A stretch of 60,284 nucleotides of DNA from JAHJTW01 sp964545545 (lineage in GTDB: Bacteria; Krumholzibacteriota; Krumholzibacteriia; LZORAL124-64-63): NCBI GenBank assembly GCA_964545545.1, contig CAZJGK010000007.1:1-60284 (forward strand), written 5' to 3'. Positions 36,244 to 44,464 of the stretch are shown one piece after another (within the stretch, counting starts at the first letter, position 1; each line of letters begins with the position of its first letter). A program made the translations under genes and the position numbers. Under the pieces are notes generated by a model, which saw nothing but the letters and a program-made list of their open reading frames with translations, was not told where the DNA came from and ran no database searches.

Positions 36244-37122
36244 ATGCCCGCAGGCGCCAGGGAAGAAAGCCGGAACACCTTTACCGCCCCCTCATGGGGT
36301 TTGGGTCGGTTGGTGCTGCGGCCCCGGGGGCGACCCCTTGTCATGGGGATCCTCAACCTGACTCCCGACAGTTTCCATGGCCCATCCCGGAACCTCACCG
36401 TGGAAAAGGCCCTGGGGGCGGCCCAGACCATGATTACCGCCGGGGTAGACATCCTTGATCTGGGCGCGGAATCCTCCCGACCCGGGGCGGCCCTAATTTC
36501 CGCCGCCGAAGAGCAGGACCGCCTGCTCCCCGTGCTCGAGGCCCTGCGGGCCGCCTCAACCGTTCCCGTTTCCGTGGACACGATCAGGGCTTCCACGGCC
36601 CGTTTTGCCCTGCAGAGCGGAGCCGACGCCGTCAACGACATCAGCGCCTGCCGCCATGATCCCGACATGCTGGCGCTCATTGCCGAGGCCGGATGCGGGG
36701 TCGTCCTGATGCACATGCAGGGCAACCCCCGCACCATGCAGGACAACCCCTGTTACGAAGACGTGGTCGCCTCAGTCAAGGCCCATCTTGAGGAACGCTT
36801 TGCCGCCGCGCAGGACGCCGGAATCAAGCCGGACCGCATTGCCGTTGATCCCGGTATCGGGTTCGGCAAAACCCTGGTTCACAATCTGGCGTTGCTGGGC
36901 GGTCTGCGGGAAATTGCCGCCGGGCGTCCCCTGCTGCTGGGGGCCAGCCGCAAAAGCTTCATCGGGGAAATCACCGGAGCCGCGGTGGATCAGCGTCTGC
37001 CGGGCAGCCTAGCGGCGCTGGCCATGGCCTTTCTGGCCGGCACCTCACTTGTGCGCGTGCACGATGTGCCCGCGTCCATCCAGTTCCTCACGGTGCTTGA
37101 AGCCGTGGCCGGCCAAGGCTGA
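36244..37122 (+). CDS. folP: Dihydropteroate synthase
   Basis: DHPS joins p-aminobenzoate to the pterin pyrophosphate in folate synthesis and is the sulfonamide target. The 292 residues show GILNLTPDSF, LDLGAESSRPGA (usually GGESTRPGA), VNDISA, VLMHMQGNP, DPGIGFGKT and GASRKSFIG. The start lies three bases after the ftsH stop, so tilS-ftsH-folP form one operon. The last 35 bp overlap, on the opposite strand, the end of the beta-barrel gene. Confidence 0.96.
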   Translation: MPAGAREESRNTFTAPSWGLGRLVLRPRGRPLVMGILNLTPDSFHGPSRNLTVEKALGAAQTMITAGVDILDLGAESSRPGAALISAAEEQDRLLPVLEALRAASTVPVSVDTIRASTARFALQSGADAVNDISACRHDPDMLALIAEAGCGVVLMHMQGNPRTMQDNPCYEDVVASVKAHLEERFAAAQDAGIKPDRIAVDPGIGFGKTLVHNLALLGGLREIAAGRPLLLGASRKSFIGEITGAAVDQRLPGSLAALAMAFLAGTSLVRVHDVPASIQFLTVLEAVAGQG

Positions 37123-38218
37123 AGGCCCGCCCCCACGTCATGGTCAGCTGATACGTCAGGTTGCGGACCTCATCGGTCCACTGCTTGACGAAGCCCGCCT
37201 CGATGCCCAGTCCCGTTCCCCGTGGTTTCAACAGGAGATTGATCCCCAGCTGGGAATAATCGTCGAGGCCATACAGGGGATCCCCGCGGCCGGATTCCAG
37301 ACCGTCGCCCCAGAAACGGGATCCGGCCAGCCGGGCCGCCACGGCCGGGCCTAAACCCAGCTCCATGAATCCCCAGACCTCCTGGCCGCCCCCGGTGGTC
37401 ATGGGCTTCCGGTCGGAATCATTGCGGGAATACAGGTGGTTGTATCCCACGCGAAGGCCCGCGGTCCCCCGGGAACCCAGCGAGGCGCCGGCCAGGTACA
37501 TGAGGTCCTGTTCCACCCTGCCGCTGCTGCTGATCTGTCCCCCGGCGTGCGACCACATGAACTGTCCTTCCCCCTGCAGCCGCCCCCCCCATACGCGAAG
37601 TCGCTGACAGGAGGCGATCTCGAATTCCTCGGCCCGCACCACACCCTCCCGCACGCGCCAGTTCAACCACGTATCCTCCTGGTAGTGCACCCGATCAACA
37701 CGCAGTTGGAATCCCTCCTCAACCTCGGTTCGCAACTTCTGCACGTCATCCAGGATCCCGTCGTGGATCCAGTGGGTGGGGAACAGGGTTCCGGCGATCA
37801 CATATACCCCGGGCATCGCCGTATGGATCAGACGCAACAAGGGACGATGGATATCAAGCGGCGTGTCGTCCCCCAGATTGTGCCCGAGCAAAGCCCCGAC
37901 CTCGACGGTGAGGTTGTCCGCTGCGCGGTACCGCAACCGCGGAGCCTCCAGGTACAGGAAATGGGTTTCCCCGAGAATGCCGGGCAGGGAAAACAACTCC
38001 AGATTCTTGAAGATGACCGCGGTCTCCAGGGCCAGATCCAGATGTCCGACTTCCGGAAAGCCCTGCCCGGGACATCCGGTGGGCACACCGGCGTTGACCC
38101 CGATCAGGGTGCTGCCCGCAATGATGGATGCCTCCTGGGCCGGCGCCGTGCCGGTGACCATCATCGCCGCCAACAGGACCAGGGACAGTACCCGGATCAA
38201 AGACGAGGTATCAAGCAA
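37088..38218 (-). CDS. Putative outer-membrane beta-barrel protein
   Basis: The 376-residue protein starts with TTG 38218 (AAGGA 10 nt upstream) and a signal peptide (IRVLSLVLLAAMMV, cleavage near APAQ). The rest is rich in alternating hydrophobic/polar strands, Gly and aromatic residues (LRYRAADNLTVEVGALLG, GLRVGYNHLYSR, LGINLLLKPRG, LTYQLTMTWG), as expected for a barrel. The last residue is not aromatic. I do not recognise a family. It begins about 15 bp after the asparagine-synthetase-like gene, so the two are probably cotranscribed, and its 3' end overlaps folP by 35 bp tail to tail. Confidence 0.65.
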   Translation of the reverse strand: MLDTSSLIRVLSLVLLAAMMVTGTAPAQEASIIAGSTLIGVNAGVPTGCPGQGFPEVGHLDLALETAVIFKNLELFSLPGILGETHFLYLEAPRLRYRAADNLTVEVGALLGHNLGDDTPLDIHRPLLRLIHTAMPGVYVIAGTLFPTHWIHDGILDDVQKLRTEVEEGFQLRVDRVHYQEDTWLNWRVREGVVRAEEFEIASCQRLRVWGGRLQGEGQFMWSHAGGQISSSGRVEQDLMYLAGASLGSRGTAGLRVGYNHLYSRNDSDRKPMTTGGGQEVWGFMELGLGPAVAARLAGSRFWGDGLESGRGDPLYGLDDYSQLGINLLLKPRGTGLGIEAGFVKQWTDEVRNLTYQLTMTWGRAFSLGRPRLQAP

Positions 38219-38232
38219 AGCAACTCATTCCT

Positions 38233-40083
38233 TCAACCCAGAAATTTTTCCCGCCACATTTCGAAATTCAGAAGCGTCATCACCAATGGTCCCCGGCGTT
38301 TCAGGCCACCCAGGAATTCATCCCTGATTTCGGTGGCGAAATCCACATTCAGCAAACCGGATTCGCCGACGCGAGCAGGAGCCAGGTAGTGGTCAATCAG
38401 CCCCCGCAGACGACGGACATCAAAATCGGCGAAGTCGAAAATGAAACCCTGTTTGCGGCCCTGCCAGACCTGGGCGGGGGCGTATCTCAGCAGGAGTTGT
38501 CGGTGCAGGTATTTTCCGTAACCACTTCCCCGGGTCTTGAAACGGGTGGGCAGGGTGCAGATGAAATCCACGAGGTTCCGGTCGTAATAGGGACAAACCT
38601 GGGTTACCTGTTGGGCATCATGAATCGTCCCGGATTTCAGCAACACGCCATGCATCACGAAATATTTGGCGAAGCCCATGCGCAGGCGCTCGTACAGGGG
38701 GATGTCCGTGCGGTCCCGCAAATACCGGCCTACCTCGAATTCCATACCATCCACTTTGCGCCCGAGCAGTTTTTCGAGATCCGTGCCCTTGAATTTCTTG
38801 TGGTAGACCCAGGAAAAACCCTTCTGGTCCAACAGTTCGTAAACCTGCCTGCTGGGTGTGCTGAGACCCAGCTTGAACCAGCGGTCAAGCGCATCGACCA
38901 TACAGGCAACCGGGTGTCGCAACAGCGCCGGGACGACCTGATAATAGTAATGCCAGGGACGCAGATCCCAGTTGCCGTAAAGTCCGTCGGGGCCATCTCC
39001 TGCCAGGACCTCCGCAAAATCCCTGCCCACGACTTTCGTGATCACCAGATTCGGAATGGCCGAAATGTCCGCCATGGGTTGCCCAAAAACATCCGGCAAC
39101 TCATCCATCGCGGCAAAACAATCATCCTCGGTCATGTAAACGCAGCGATGATCCTGCAGACCCAGGTGCCGGGCAACTTTCCTGGCGCGCGGCACTTCGT
39201 CGTGGCGGGAATGATGCGAGCCCAGGGTATAGGCCGTCACGGGCCTGTCGGAGTGCCGCCGGAGGCAAGCGGCCATCATCCCGGTGTCCAGGCCACCGCT
39301 CAGGTAGGTTGCAACCGGTCCGTCCCCCTGGGGAAGGCGGGAAATCACCGCCTTGATCAGAAGCTCATCAAGACGATCCACCAGGTCAGCTTCGCTCAGC
39401 CCTTGCACATCACAGAATTCAAAACGATCCCCGATAACCTTGTGATAAATTTCACAAGTCGCGTTTCCCGAATCCCAAACCAGGTAGCCGCCCACCCTGA
39501 GGCTGGAAATCCCCTCGTAGATGGTCAGGGGAGGACTGATAAAACCCAGGGAAAAATATTCCAGGGCCCCCGCTTCTCCGATGGACAGGGGCACCAGGCC
39601 GAAACGGGCCAAGCCCGTAAGATCCGAAGCGAAGACAAGACCGGTAGGCATATCCGCATAATAGAGATGCTTCAAACCGCTGGCATCCACCGCCAGGATC
39701 AGACACTCTTTCTGATGGTCAAAAATCGCGCAGGCAAAACCGCCTTTCAAATGCTTGAACGACAAGACCCCGTGACGCACAAAGGCGTCGAGAAACACTT
39801 CGGCGGGGGACCGCCCTTGCACGATGAATCCGCTGGCGGTCAGGCCGTCCACCAGCACGGGAGCCGAGGCGAGACCCGAATCCAGCATGCAGGTATAGCG
39901 TCCGTCAGAACTCTGGCAGGTATCCGCTCCACGCACACCCAGGCCAAACCCGTTTCCGGTCAAAACTGAGTCAGGTTCCCGTGAACCTGCTGCGCTCCGG
40001 TGACAACGGTCCAAAAAGCCGGAAACCCCCTCGGGGGGTATACGTGCTGGGGGAACCCCCACATATCCGCAAATTCTGCCCAT
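38233..40083 (-). CDS. Asparagine-synthetase-like protein with eroded glutaminase domain
   Basis: The 616-residue protein has the two-domain plan of AsnB. The C-terminal synthetase half keeps the PP-loop YLSGGLDTG, LAGDGPDGLYG, the YDRNLVDF region and GRKQGF, so it may activate a carboxylate with ATP. The N-terminal half should begin MCGI with Cys as nucleophile; here it reads MGRICGYVG, which puts Cys at residue 5. The glutamine-binding NGE motif is absent (MLDSG in its place) and the usual SDTE reads GRSPAE. Glutaminase activity is doubtful, so ammonia or another amine may be used. An ATT codon (40074) directly before the Cys codon could be a non-standard start giving Met-Cys. It might serve glycan or peptide modification rather than Asn synthesis. 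It lies upstream of the beta-barrel gene. Confidence 0.85.
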   Translation of the reverse strand: MGRICGYVGVPPARIPPEGVSGFLDRCHRSAAGSREPDSVLTGNGFGLGVRGADTCQSSDGRYTCMLDSGLASAPVLVDGLTASGFIVQGRSPAEVFLDAFVRHGVLSFKHLKGGFACAIFDHQKECLILAVDASGLKHLYYADMPTGLVFASDLTGLARFGLVPLSIGEAGALEYFSLGFISPPLTIYEGISSLRVGGYLVWDSGNATCEIYHKVIGDRFEFCDVQGLSEADLVDRLDELLIKAVISRLPQGDGPVATYLSGGLDTGMMAACLRRHSDRPVTAYTLGSHHSRHDEVPRARKVARHLGLQDHRCVYMTEDDCFAAMDELPDVFGQPMADISAIPNLVITKVVGRDFAEVLAGDGPDGLYGNWDLRPWHYYYQVVPALLRHPVACMVDALDRWFKLGLSTPSRQVYELLDQKGFSWVYHKKFKGTDLEKLLGRKVDGMEFEVGRYLRDRTDIPLYERLRMGFAKYFVMHGVLLKSGTIHDAQQVTQVCPYYDRNLVDFICTLPTRFKTRGSGYGKYLHRQLLLRYAPAQVWQGRKQGFIFDFADFDVRRLRGLIDHYLAPARVGESGLLNVDFATEIRDEFLGGLKRRGPLVMTLLNFEMWREKFLG

Positions 40084-40212
40084 TTTCCCCGCAATTTCCT
40101 GCCTGGAGTTGTCCCGGATCATTCAAGAATAACCTGGAGTTGCGACTTTGGATCTTGGCATTAGGCTTGCAGGAAGGCCAAAGTGTGTCAATAGAGATTT
40201 TGAAAAGAAAAT

Positions 40213-40241
40213 TTGTATCAAAGGATTTTTTGTGGTATAAT
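40213..40241 (+). promoter_or_regulatory. Strong sigma-70-type promoter for the Cys-rich protein
   Basis: TTGTAT (40213-40218) and a perfect TATAAT (40236-40241) are spaced by 17 bp in an AT-rich island, about 98 bp before ATG 40339. The near-palindrome TTTGTATCAAA (40212-40222) overlaps the minus-35 and might be an operator. Confidence 0.7.
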
Positions 40242-40338
40242 AATCTCACACAGGGAATTGGAATTTGACGAGATCGTCAAATTAGCCTTGATTACCGCCC
40301 TGGTTCTAACCCCCCACAATAGGGAACGGAGGATTGAC

Positions 40339-41088
40339 ATGAAGAATTTGCTCACGTTGATTGTCTTGGCCGGTCTTGTCATGGCGGCAAGTCTGGCAGC
40401 CGCAGCTGATGGCATGACCATCACCCCCATCAACAAGGAATTCAAAACCTATGACATCAGTGCCCTGAAAGGCGGATCGCCACAGGGCAACAGTGAATGC
40501 TGCAAGGTCGGGAACCTCAACTGGAATCCCCAGGCCGTTGATGATTTCATCGGCGGTAATGAAAAGTTCAGTTACATTTTCCCGGTCGATCCCGTATGTG
40601 GCTGCGATACCGGTTTTTACTTCGACAAGGTTCACATTTTGGTGGTGTTCGGCCCCGAGGATGTGCCGGTGACGATCCAGGGCAATGCCAGTTTCGAGGA
40701 AACCCAGATGGATCCTACCGGTGGTCACCTGATCCCCGGCCCCCCCATCTGCACGTCCCCCACGTACACCGCCACCTTCACCGAGCCCGGTGCCTACGAA
40801 GTGACGATCCCCATGACCGAGGCCAACTGCGCCTGTGCGGAGTTCGGCTGGGATTACGCGATCACCGTGAATATCGTGACCCCCCTGGAAAACAAGCTGA
40901 GCCTGGTCGTTGATGACAATCCCGTTGGCGGCGTCAGCTGGATCGACCAGGGCAATGGCTGGTATGATATGCAATCGGCCTACCGACTGCCCGGTGAGAT
41001 CAAGATGGCAGCCAAATTGCGGTGCTGCTCCAATCCCGTGCCGGACGAACAGAACAGTTGGGGTTCCCTCAAGGCCATGTTCCGCTAA
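40339..41088 (+). CDS. Exported Cys-rich protein of unknown function
   Basis: The 249-residue protein starts at ATG 40339, 6 nt after a perfect GGAGG. The signal peptide is clear (MKNLLTLIVLAGLVMAASLAAA, cleavage near AAA-DG). The mature part is beta-rich, with Cys pairs at SECCKVGN, CGCDTG, ANCACAEFGW and LRCCSNP, about nine Cys in all, which suggests disulfides outside the cytoplasm. A central stretch VTIQGNASFEETQMDPTGG looks like an Ig-like or CalX-like strand region. I recognise no family. A strong promoter and terminator flank it, so it is an independent, probably highly expressed unit. It is divergent from the asparagine-synthetase-like gene. Confidence 0.75.
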   Translation: MKNLLTLIVLAGLVMAASLAAAADGMTITPINKEFKTYDISALKGGSPQGNSECCKVGNLNWNPQAVDDFIGGNEKFSYIFPVDPVCGCDTGFYFDKVHILVVFGPEDVPVTIQGNASFEETQMDPTGGHLIPGPPICTSPTYTATFTEPGAYEVTIPMTEANCACAEFGWDYAITVNIVTPLENKLSLVVDDNPVGGVSWIDQGNGWYDMQSAYRLPGEIKMAAKLRCCSNPVPDEQNSWGSLKAMFR

Positions 41089-41111
41089 TCAGCGACCCCA
41101 CCTCGCTCAAG

Positions 41112-41145
41112 AAAGGGCCCGGGAAATTCCCGGGCCCTTTTTCTG
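41112..41145 (+). terminator. Rho-independent terminator after the Cys-rich protein gene
   Basis: AAAGGGCCCGGG (41112-41123) pairs with CCCGGGCCCTTT (41129-41140) over a short AAATT loop and continues into TTTTTC. It is a very stable hairpin 24 bp beyond the stop, tail to tail with porB. Confidence 0.9.
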
Positions 41146-41186
41146 TCTGTCCACTAAAAGCCGAACGGTGATCAAACCGTCCGCGG

Positions 41187-42128
41187 TCAACCGTTGGTCA
41201 TGGCCTCCAGCTTCAGCAAGTGCTGCCACTGCTTGTCCACCCACTGCTGGCTGATCTCGAGCAGGTGTTCGTTGCCGGGCTTGAACAGGTGCTTGAACCG
41301 TCCCTGCTTTTTCATCCATTCGGCAACCGGCACCGCATCCTTGGGCTTGTGGTTGATCTTGTAGACACCGTTTTCGACCTCGAACAGGGGCCAGAAGTTG
41401 GTTTCCACCGCTTCCCTGGCCAAGTCCTGGCCGATGGCCGTATCAAAATGCCAACCCACCGGACAAGGCATGAGCACATTGATGAATGCCGGACCGTCAA
41501 CCGCCAGGGCCTTTTCCACCTTGGTCGCCAGATCGCGCCAATGGAAGGGCGTGGTCTGGGCGACGTAGGGAATATTGTGGGCCACCATGATGGAAGTCAG
41601 ATCCTTGCGCTGCTGTTCCTTGCCCTGCTTGACCGATCCCGCAGGAGCGGTCGAAGTATGGGCGCCCATAGGCGTAGCGCCCGAACGCTGGATACCGGTG
41701 TTCATGTACGCCTCGTTGTCGTAGCACACATAGAGCATGTTGTGCCCGCGCTCCATGGCTCCCGAAAGAGACTGCAGACCGATATCATAGGTGCCACCAT
41801 CACCGCCGAAAGCGATGAAATTGATCTTTTCCCGCTCAACCGGCAACTCCCCGTGCTTCTTCAGGGCACGGAAGGCGGTCTCGATACCGCTCATGGTAGC
41901 GGCGGAATTCTCGAACGCACTATGAATGAACGAGGTTTTCCACGCCGTATAAGGGAAAATTGTGGTGACCACTTCCATGCAACCGGTGGCGCTGCCGACA
42001 ACGGTGTCCGGACCTGCGGTCAACATGACCTGGCGCAGAATATTGGCACCGGTGCAACCGGCACAAGCGCGGTGCCCCCCGGTCAGGAGGTCTTCATTGT
42101 GGGTCAATGTCTTGAGATTGACAGCCAT
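41187..42128 (-). CDS. porB: Pyruvate:ferredoxin oxidoreductase, beta subunit
   Basis: PorB binds thiamine pyrophosphate in the enzyme that interconverts pyruvate plus CoA and acetyl-CoA plus CO2 with ferredoxin. The 313-residue protein shows the 4Fe-4S cysteines in ACAGC, GCMEV and PCPVGW and the TPP motif GDGGTYDIG followed by YVCYDNEAYMNTGIQ. ATG 42128 has AGGAGG upstream. It is the last gene of porG-porD-porA-porB, 16 bp after porA. It ends the operon opposite the terminator of the convergent Cys-rich gene. Confidence 0.95.
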   Translation of the reverse strand: MAVNLKTLTHNEDLLTGGHRACAGCTGANILRQVMLTAGPDTVVGSATGCMEVVTTIFPYTAWKTSFIHSAFENSAATMSGIETAFRALKKHGELPVEREKINFIAFGGDGGTYDIGLQSLSGAMERGHNMLYVCYDNEAYMNTGIQRSGATPMGAHTSTAPAGSVKQGKEQQRKDLTSIMVAHNIPYVAQTTPFHWRDLATKVEKALAVDGPAFINVLMPCPVGWHFDTAIGQDLAREAVETNFWPLFEVENGVYKINHKPKDAVPVAEWMKKQGRFKHLFKPGNEHLLEISQQWVDKQWQHLLKLEAMTNG

Positions 42129-42144
42129 TTTCTTGCCTCCTTTC

Positions 42145-43320
42145 CTAGGACCTGATGCCCAGAAGGTTGATGTCCATGATTTCGCCGCCCGCAGCGACTT
42201 TCTGCAAATCCTCGATGACCGTACCGACCTGGCGGAGGTCGAAATCGCGGCCCCCGAGGCCGTAGATGTAACCGTGCACCGGAACCTGTTGCCGATACAT
42301 GGCCGAACGGATCTCCGTAAACACGGGCCCGCCGAAGCCGCCGAAACTGGCCGAACGATCAAGCACCGCTACCGCCTTGCGGCCGGCCAGTTTCTCGGCA
42401 ATGTAGGCCGCCGGGAAAGGTCGGAACATGCGCATTTTCAACAAGCCGACCTTGACGCCCTTGGCCCGGTACTCGTCAATCACATCCTTGGCGGTTCCGG
42501 CGCTCGACCCCAGAATCACCATCACCATGTCCGCGTCGTCCAGCTTGTACTCTTCACAGTAATCGTAGGTACGTCCGGTCAGTTGTCCGTACTCCTGACT
42601 GATCTCGCGCACGACCTTCTCGGCCCTGGCATAGGCGGCGAGCTGGTCGGCCTTGTGCTCGAAGTAATAGTCCGTCAGATCCAGAGGTCCCACCGTGATG
42701 GGATGCTCCACGTCCAGCAGGGCGTAAGCCGGCTTGTACTTGCCGATGAACTTGTAGGCCACATCGTCCGGCAACATGCGCAGGCTGTCCGCGGTGTGGC
42801 TGATGATGAAGCCGTCGTAATTGACCATCACGGGCAACTGGACATCCGGATGCTCGGCAATCCGCCAGGCCATGACGGCGTTGTCGTAGGCCTCTTGTGC
42901 GTTCTCGCTGAACAGATGGATCCAGCCGGCATCCCGGCCGCCCATGCTGTCGCTGTGGTCGCAGTGGATGTTGATGTTGCCGCTCAGGGCCCGGTTGACC
43001 AGGGCCATGCAGATGGGAAGCCGCAATGAAGCGGTGATGTAGACGATCTCCCACATCAAGGCAAAACCGGCGCTGCTGGTGGCGGTGAAGGTGCGCGCTC
43101 CTGCGGCCGCCGAACCCACGGCCGCGCTCATGGCCGAATGCTCGCTCTCGACGAGGATCATCTCGGTCTCTGATTCGCCGTTGGCCACGAACTCGGCGTA
43201 CTTGTGCATCATCTCGGTCTGAGGCGTGATGGGAAATGCCGAAGCCACATGGGGTTTGGCCTGCTTGAAGGCGTAGGCCACCGCTTCGTTTCCCGACAGC
43301 GCCACGAGTTTCTGTTCCAT
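42145..43320 (-). CDS. porA: Pyruvate:ferredoxin oxidoreductase, alpha subunit
   Basis: PorA forms the pyruvate-binding part with PorB. The 391 residues include SGNEAVAYAFKQA, the FPITPQTEM substrate-site motif, ESEHSAM, TATSSAGFALM, MALVNRALS and the C-terminal domain LDRSASFGGFGG. This is the separate-subunit form rather than the single-chain NifJ form, and the motifs favour pyruvate over 2-oxoglutarate, although a related 2-keto acid cannot be excluded. It lies 26 bp after porD. Confidence 0.95.
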   Translation of the reverse strand: MEQKLVALSGNEAVAYAFKQAKPHVASAFPITPQTEMMHKYAEFVANGESETEMILVESEHSAMSAAVGSAAAGARTFTATSSAGFALMWEIVYITASLRLPICMALVNRALSGNINIHCDHSDSMGGRDAGWIHLFSENAQEAYDNAVMAWRIAEHPDVQLPVMVNYDGFIISHTADSLRMLPDDVAYKFIGKYKPAYALLDVEHPITVGPLDLTDYYFEHKADQLAAYARAEKVVREISQEYGQLTGRTYDYCEEYKLDDADMVMVILGSSAGTAKDVIDEYRAKGVKVGLLKMRMFRPFPAAYIAEKLAGRKAVAVLDRSASFGGFGGPVFTEIRSAMYRQQVPVHGYIYGLGGRDFDLRQVGTVIEDLQKVAAGGEIMDINLLGIRS

Positions 43321-43346
43321 GACTCTATCCTTTCCTGCGCTGGGCG

Positions 43347-43655
43347 CTACTTCTCTTCACGGACCATGACCAGGGCGGATTTGCCCTTTTTGGCGGGCGG
43401 GCACTCCTGGGCACAGATCCCGCAGCCCTTGCAGTGATCGGAAATGATTCCCTTCATCACGGGCTTGGGGCCGCTGGCGTCGATTTCAATGGCGCTATCG
43501 GGACAATAGATCCAGCAGAACATGCAATGAATGCAGTTGTCTTCGATGAACTGGGGCACATAAGTGCGCCAGTCGCCAGTATTGTAATTATGGGCGTTGC
43601 CGGCCTCGCGGATGATTCCGCCGGAGTGCAACTCGGAATTCTTCAGGAAACTCAT
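43347..43655 (-). CDS. porD: Pyruvate:ferredoxin oxidoreductase, delta (ferredoxin-like) subunit
   Basis: The 102-residue protein carries two 4Fe-4S cluster motifs, CIHCMFCWIYCP and CKGCGICAQECP, which pass electrons from the PorAB site to ferredoxin. ATG 43655 overlaps the porG stop by four bases (ATGA), so the two are translationally coupled. Its size and order match other porGDAB sets. Confidence 0.94.
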   Translation of the reverse strand: MSFLKNSELHSGGIIREAGNAHNYNTGDWRTYVPQFIEDNCIHCMFCWIYCPDSAIEIDASGPKPVMKGIISDHCKGCGICAQECPPAKKGKSALVMVREEK

Positions 43656-44257
43656 TCGGACACCAGCTCCTTGTAGGCCCGGTCGACTGCGACTAGGTTG
43701 CCATCGATTATCGCCTGGGAGAACTTGGTGCTCAAGCGGGCAACCAGAGCGTTCTTCAGGTCCTCGATGCTCATCACGTCCTTGACCGCCAGCAACGCGC
43801 CGATCATCGGCATGTTGGGTATGGGACGGCCAATGGCGTCGAGCGCGATACCTGTGGCGTCCACCGTGTAGACCCGGGCACCCTTGACCCCGAGCCTCTG
43901 TTTGATGGCCGCTGGTGTTTCCGTCGTGTTGACAACGAAAACCGTATTGGCATCGGTACCGGCGGTCACACCTGCGGCCGGGGAATCCAGCAGGGTGGGA
44001 TCCAGAACAATAACGAAACCCGGCCTTTCGATCATGCAGTGCCTGCGGATGGGTTCGGCAAAAATGCGGGTAAATCCACGCATGGGCGCCCCCCGGCGTT
44101 CCGGGCCGTATTCGGGGAAGCCTTGACCATACATACCGATATCCAGCACCGCCTCGGCGAGGAACATGGCAGCCGTTTTGGCTCCCTGTCCACCCCGCGC
44201 GTGCCAACGGATTTCAACCATCTTGTCCGTGGTGGCTGCGGCTTTAGGGGAAGTCAT
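43652..44257 (-). CDS. porG: Pyruvate:ferredoxin oxidoreductase, gamma subunit
   Basis: The 201-residue protein has the gamma-subunit signature RWHARGGQGAKTAAMFLAEA near its N-terminus, YGPERRGAPM and PNMPMIGALL. This subunit helps bind CoA. ATG 44257 was chosen because AAAGGAG lies 8 nt upstream; an in-frame GTG at 44266 overlaps that site. It is the first gene of the operon. The 207-bp gap before it is shared with the divergent aroB; no convincing promoter hexamers were found there. Confidence 0.94.
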   Translation of the reverse strand: MTSPKAAATTDKMVEIRWHARGGQGAKTAAMFLAEAVLDIGMYGQGFPEYGPERRGAPMRGFTRIFAEPIRRHCMIERPGFVIVLDPTLLDSPAAGVTAGTDANTVFVVNTTETPAAIKQRLGVKGARVYTVDATGIALDAIGRPIPNMPMIGALLAVKDVMSIEDLKNALVARLSTKFSQAIIDGNLVAVDRAYKELVSE

Positions 44258-44464
44258 GGAGATCACTCCTTTGATGGAAATCCAAGCTGCCGGAGCTTAC
44301 ATTCTAATCCTCCGGCCAGGCAAAAGTAGTGCGCGGGGAAAGGGGAAACAAGGGAAACCCCCGCTTGTTTTTCTTGTTGTGTTATTGAGGGCGACTATCA
44401 TTTGTATATGACGTAAAATCCCCCAACACACGGACGCCCGCACCGGTAACCACGAAGGACCAAC

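Noticed and set aside
44258..44464. Promoter for aroB or porG (for example TATATG at 44405)
   Set aside because: No hexamer pair with acceptable spacing and consensus match could be found.
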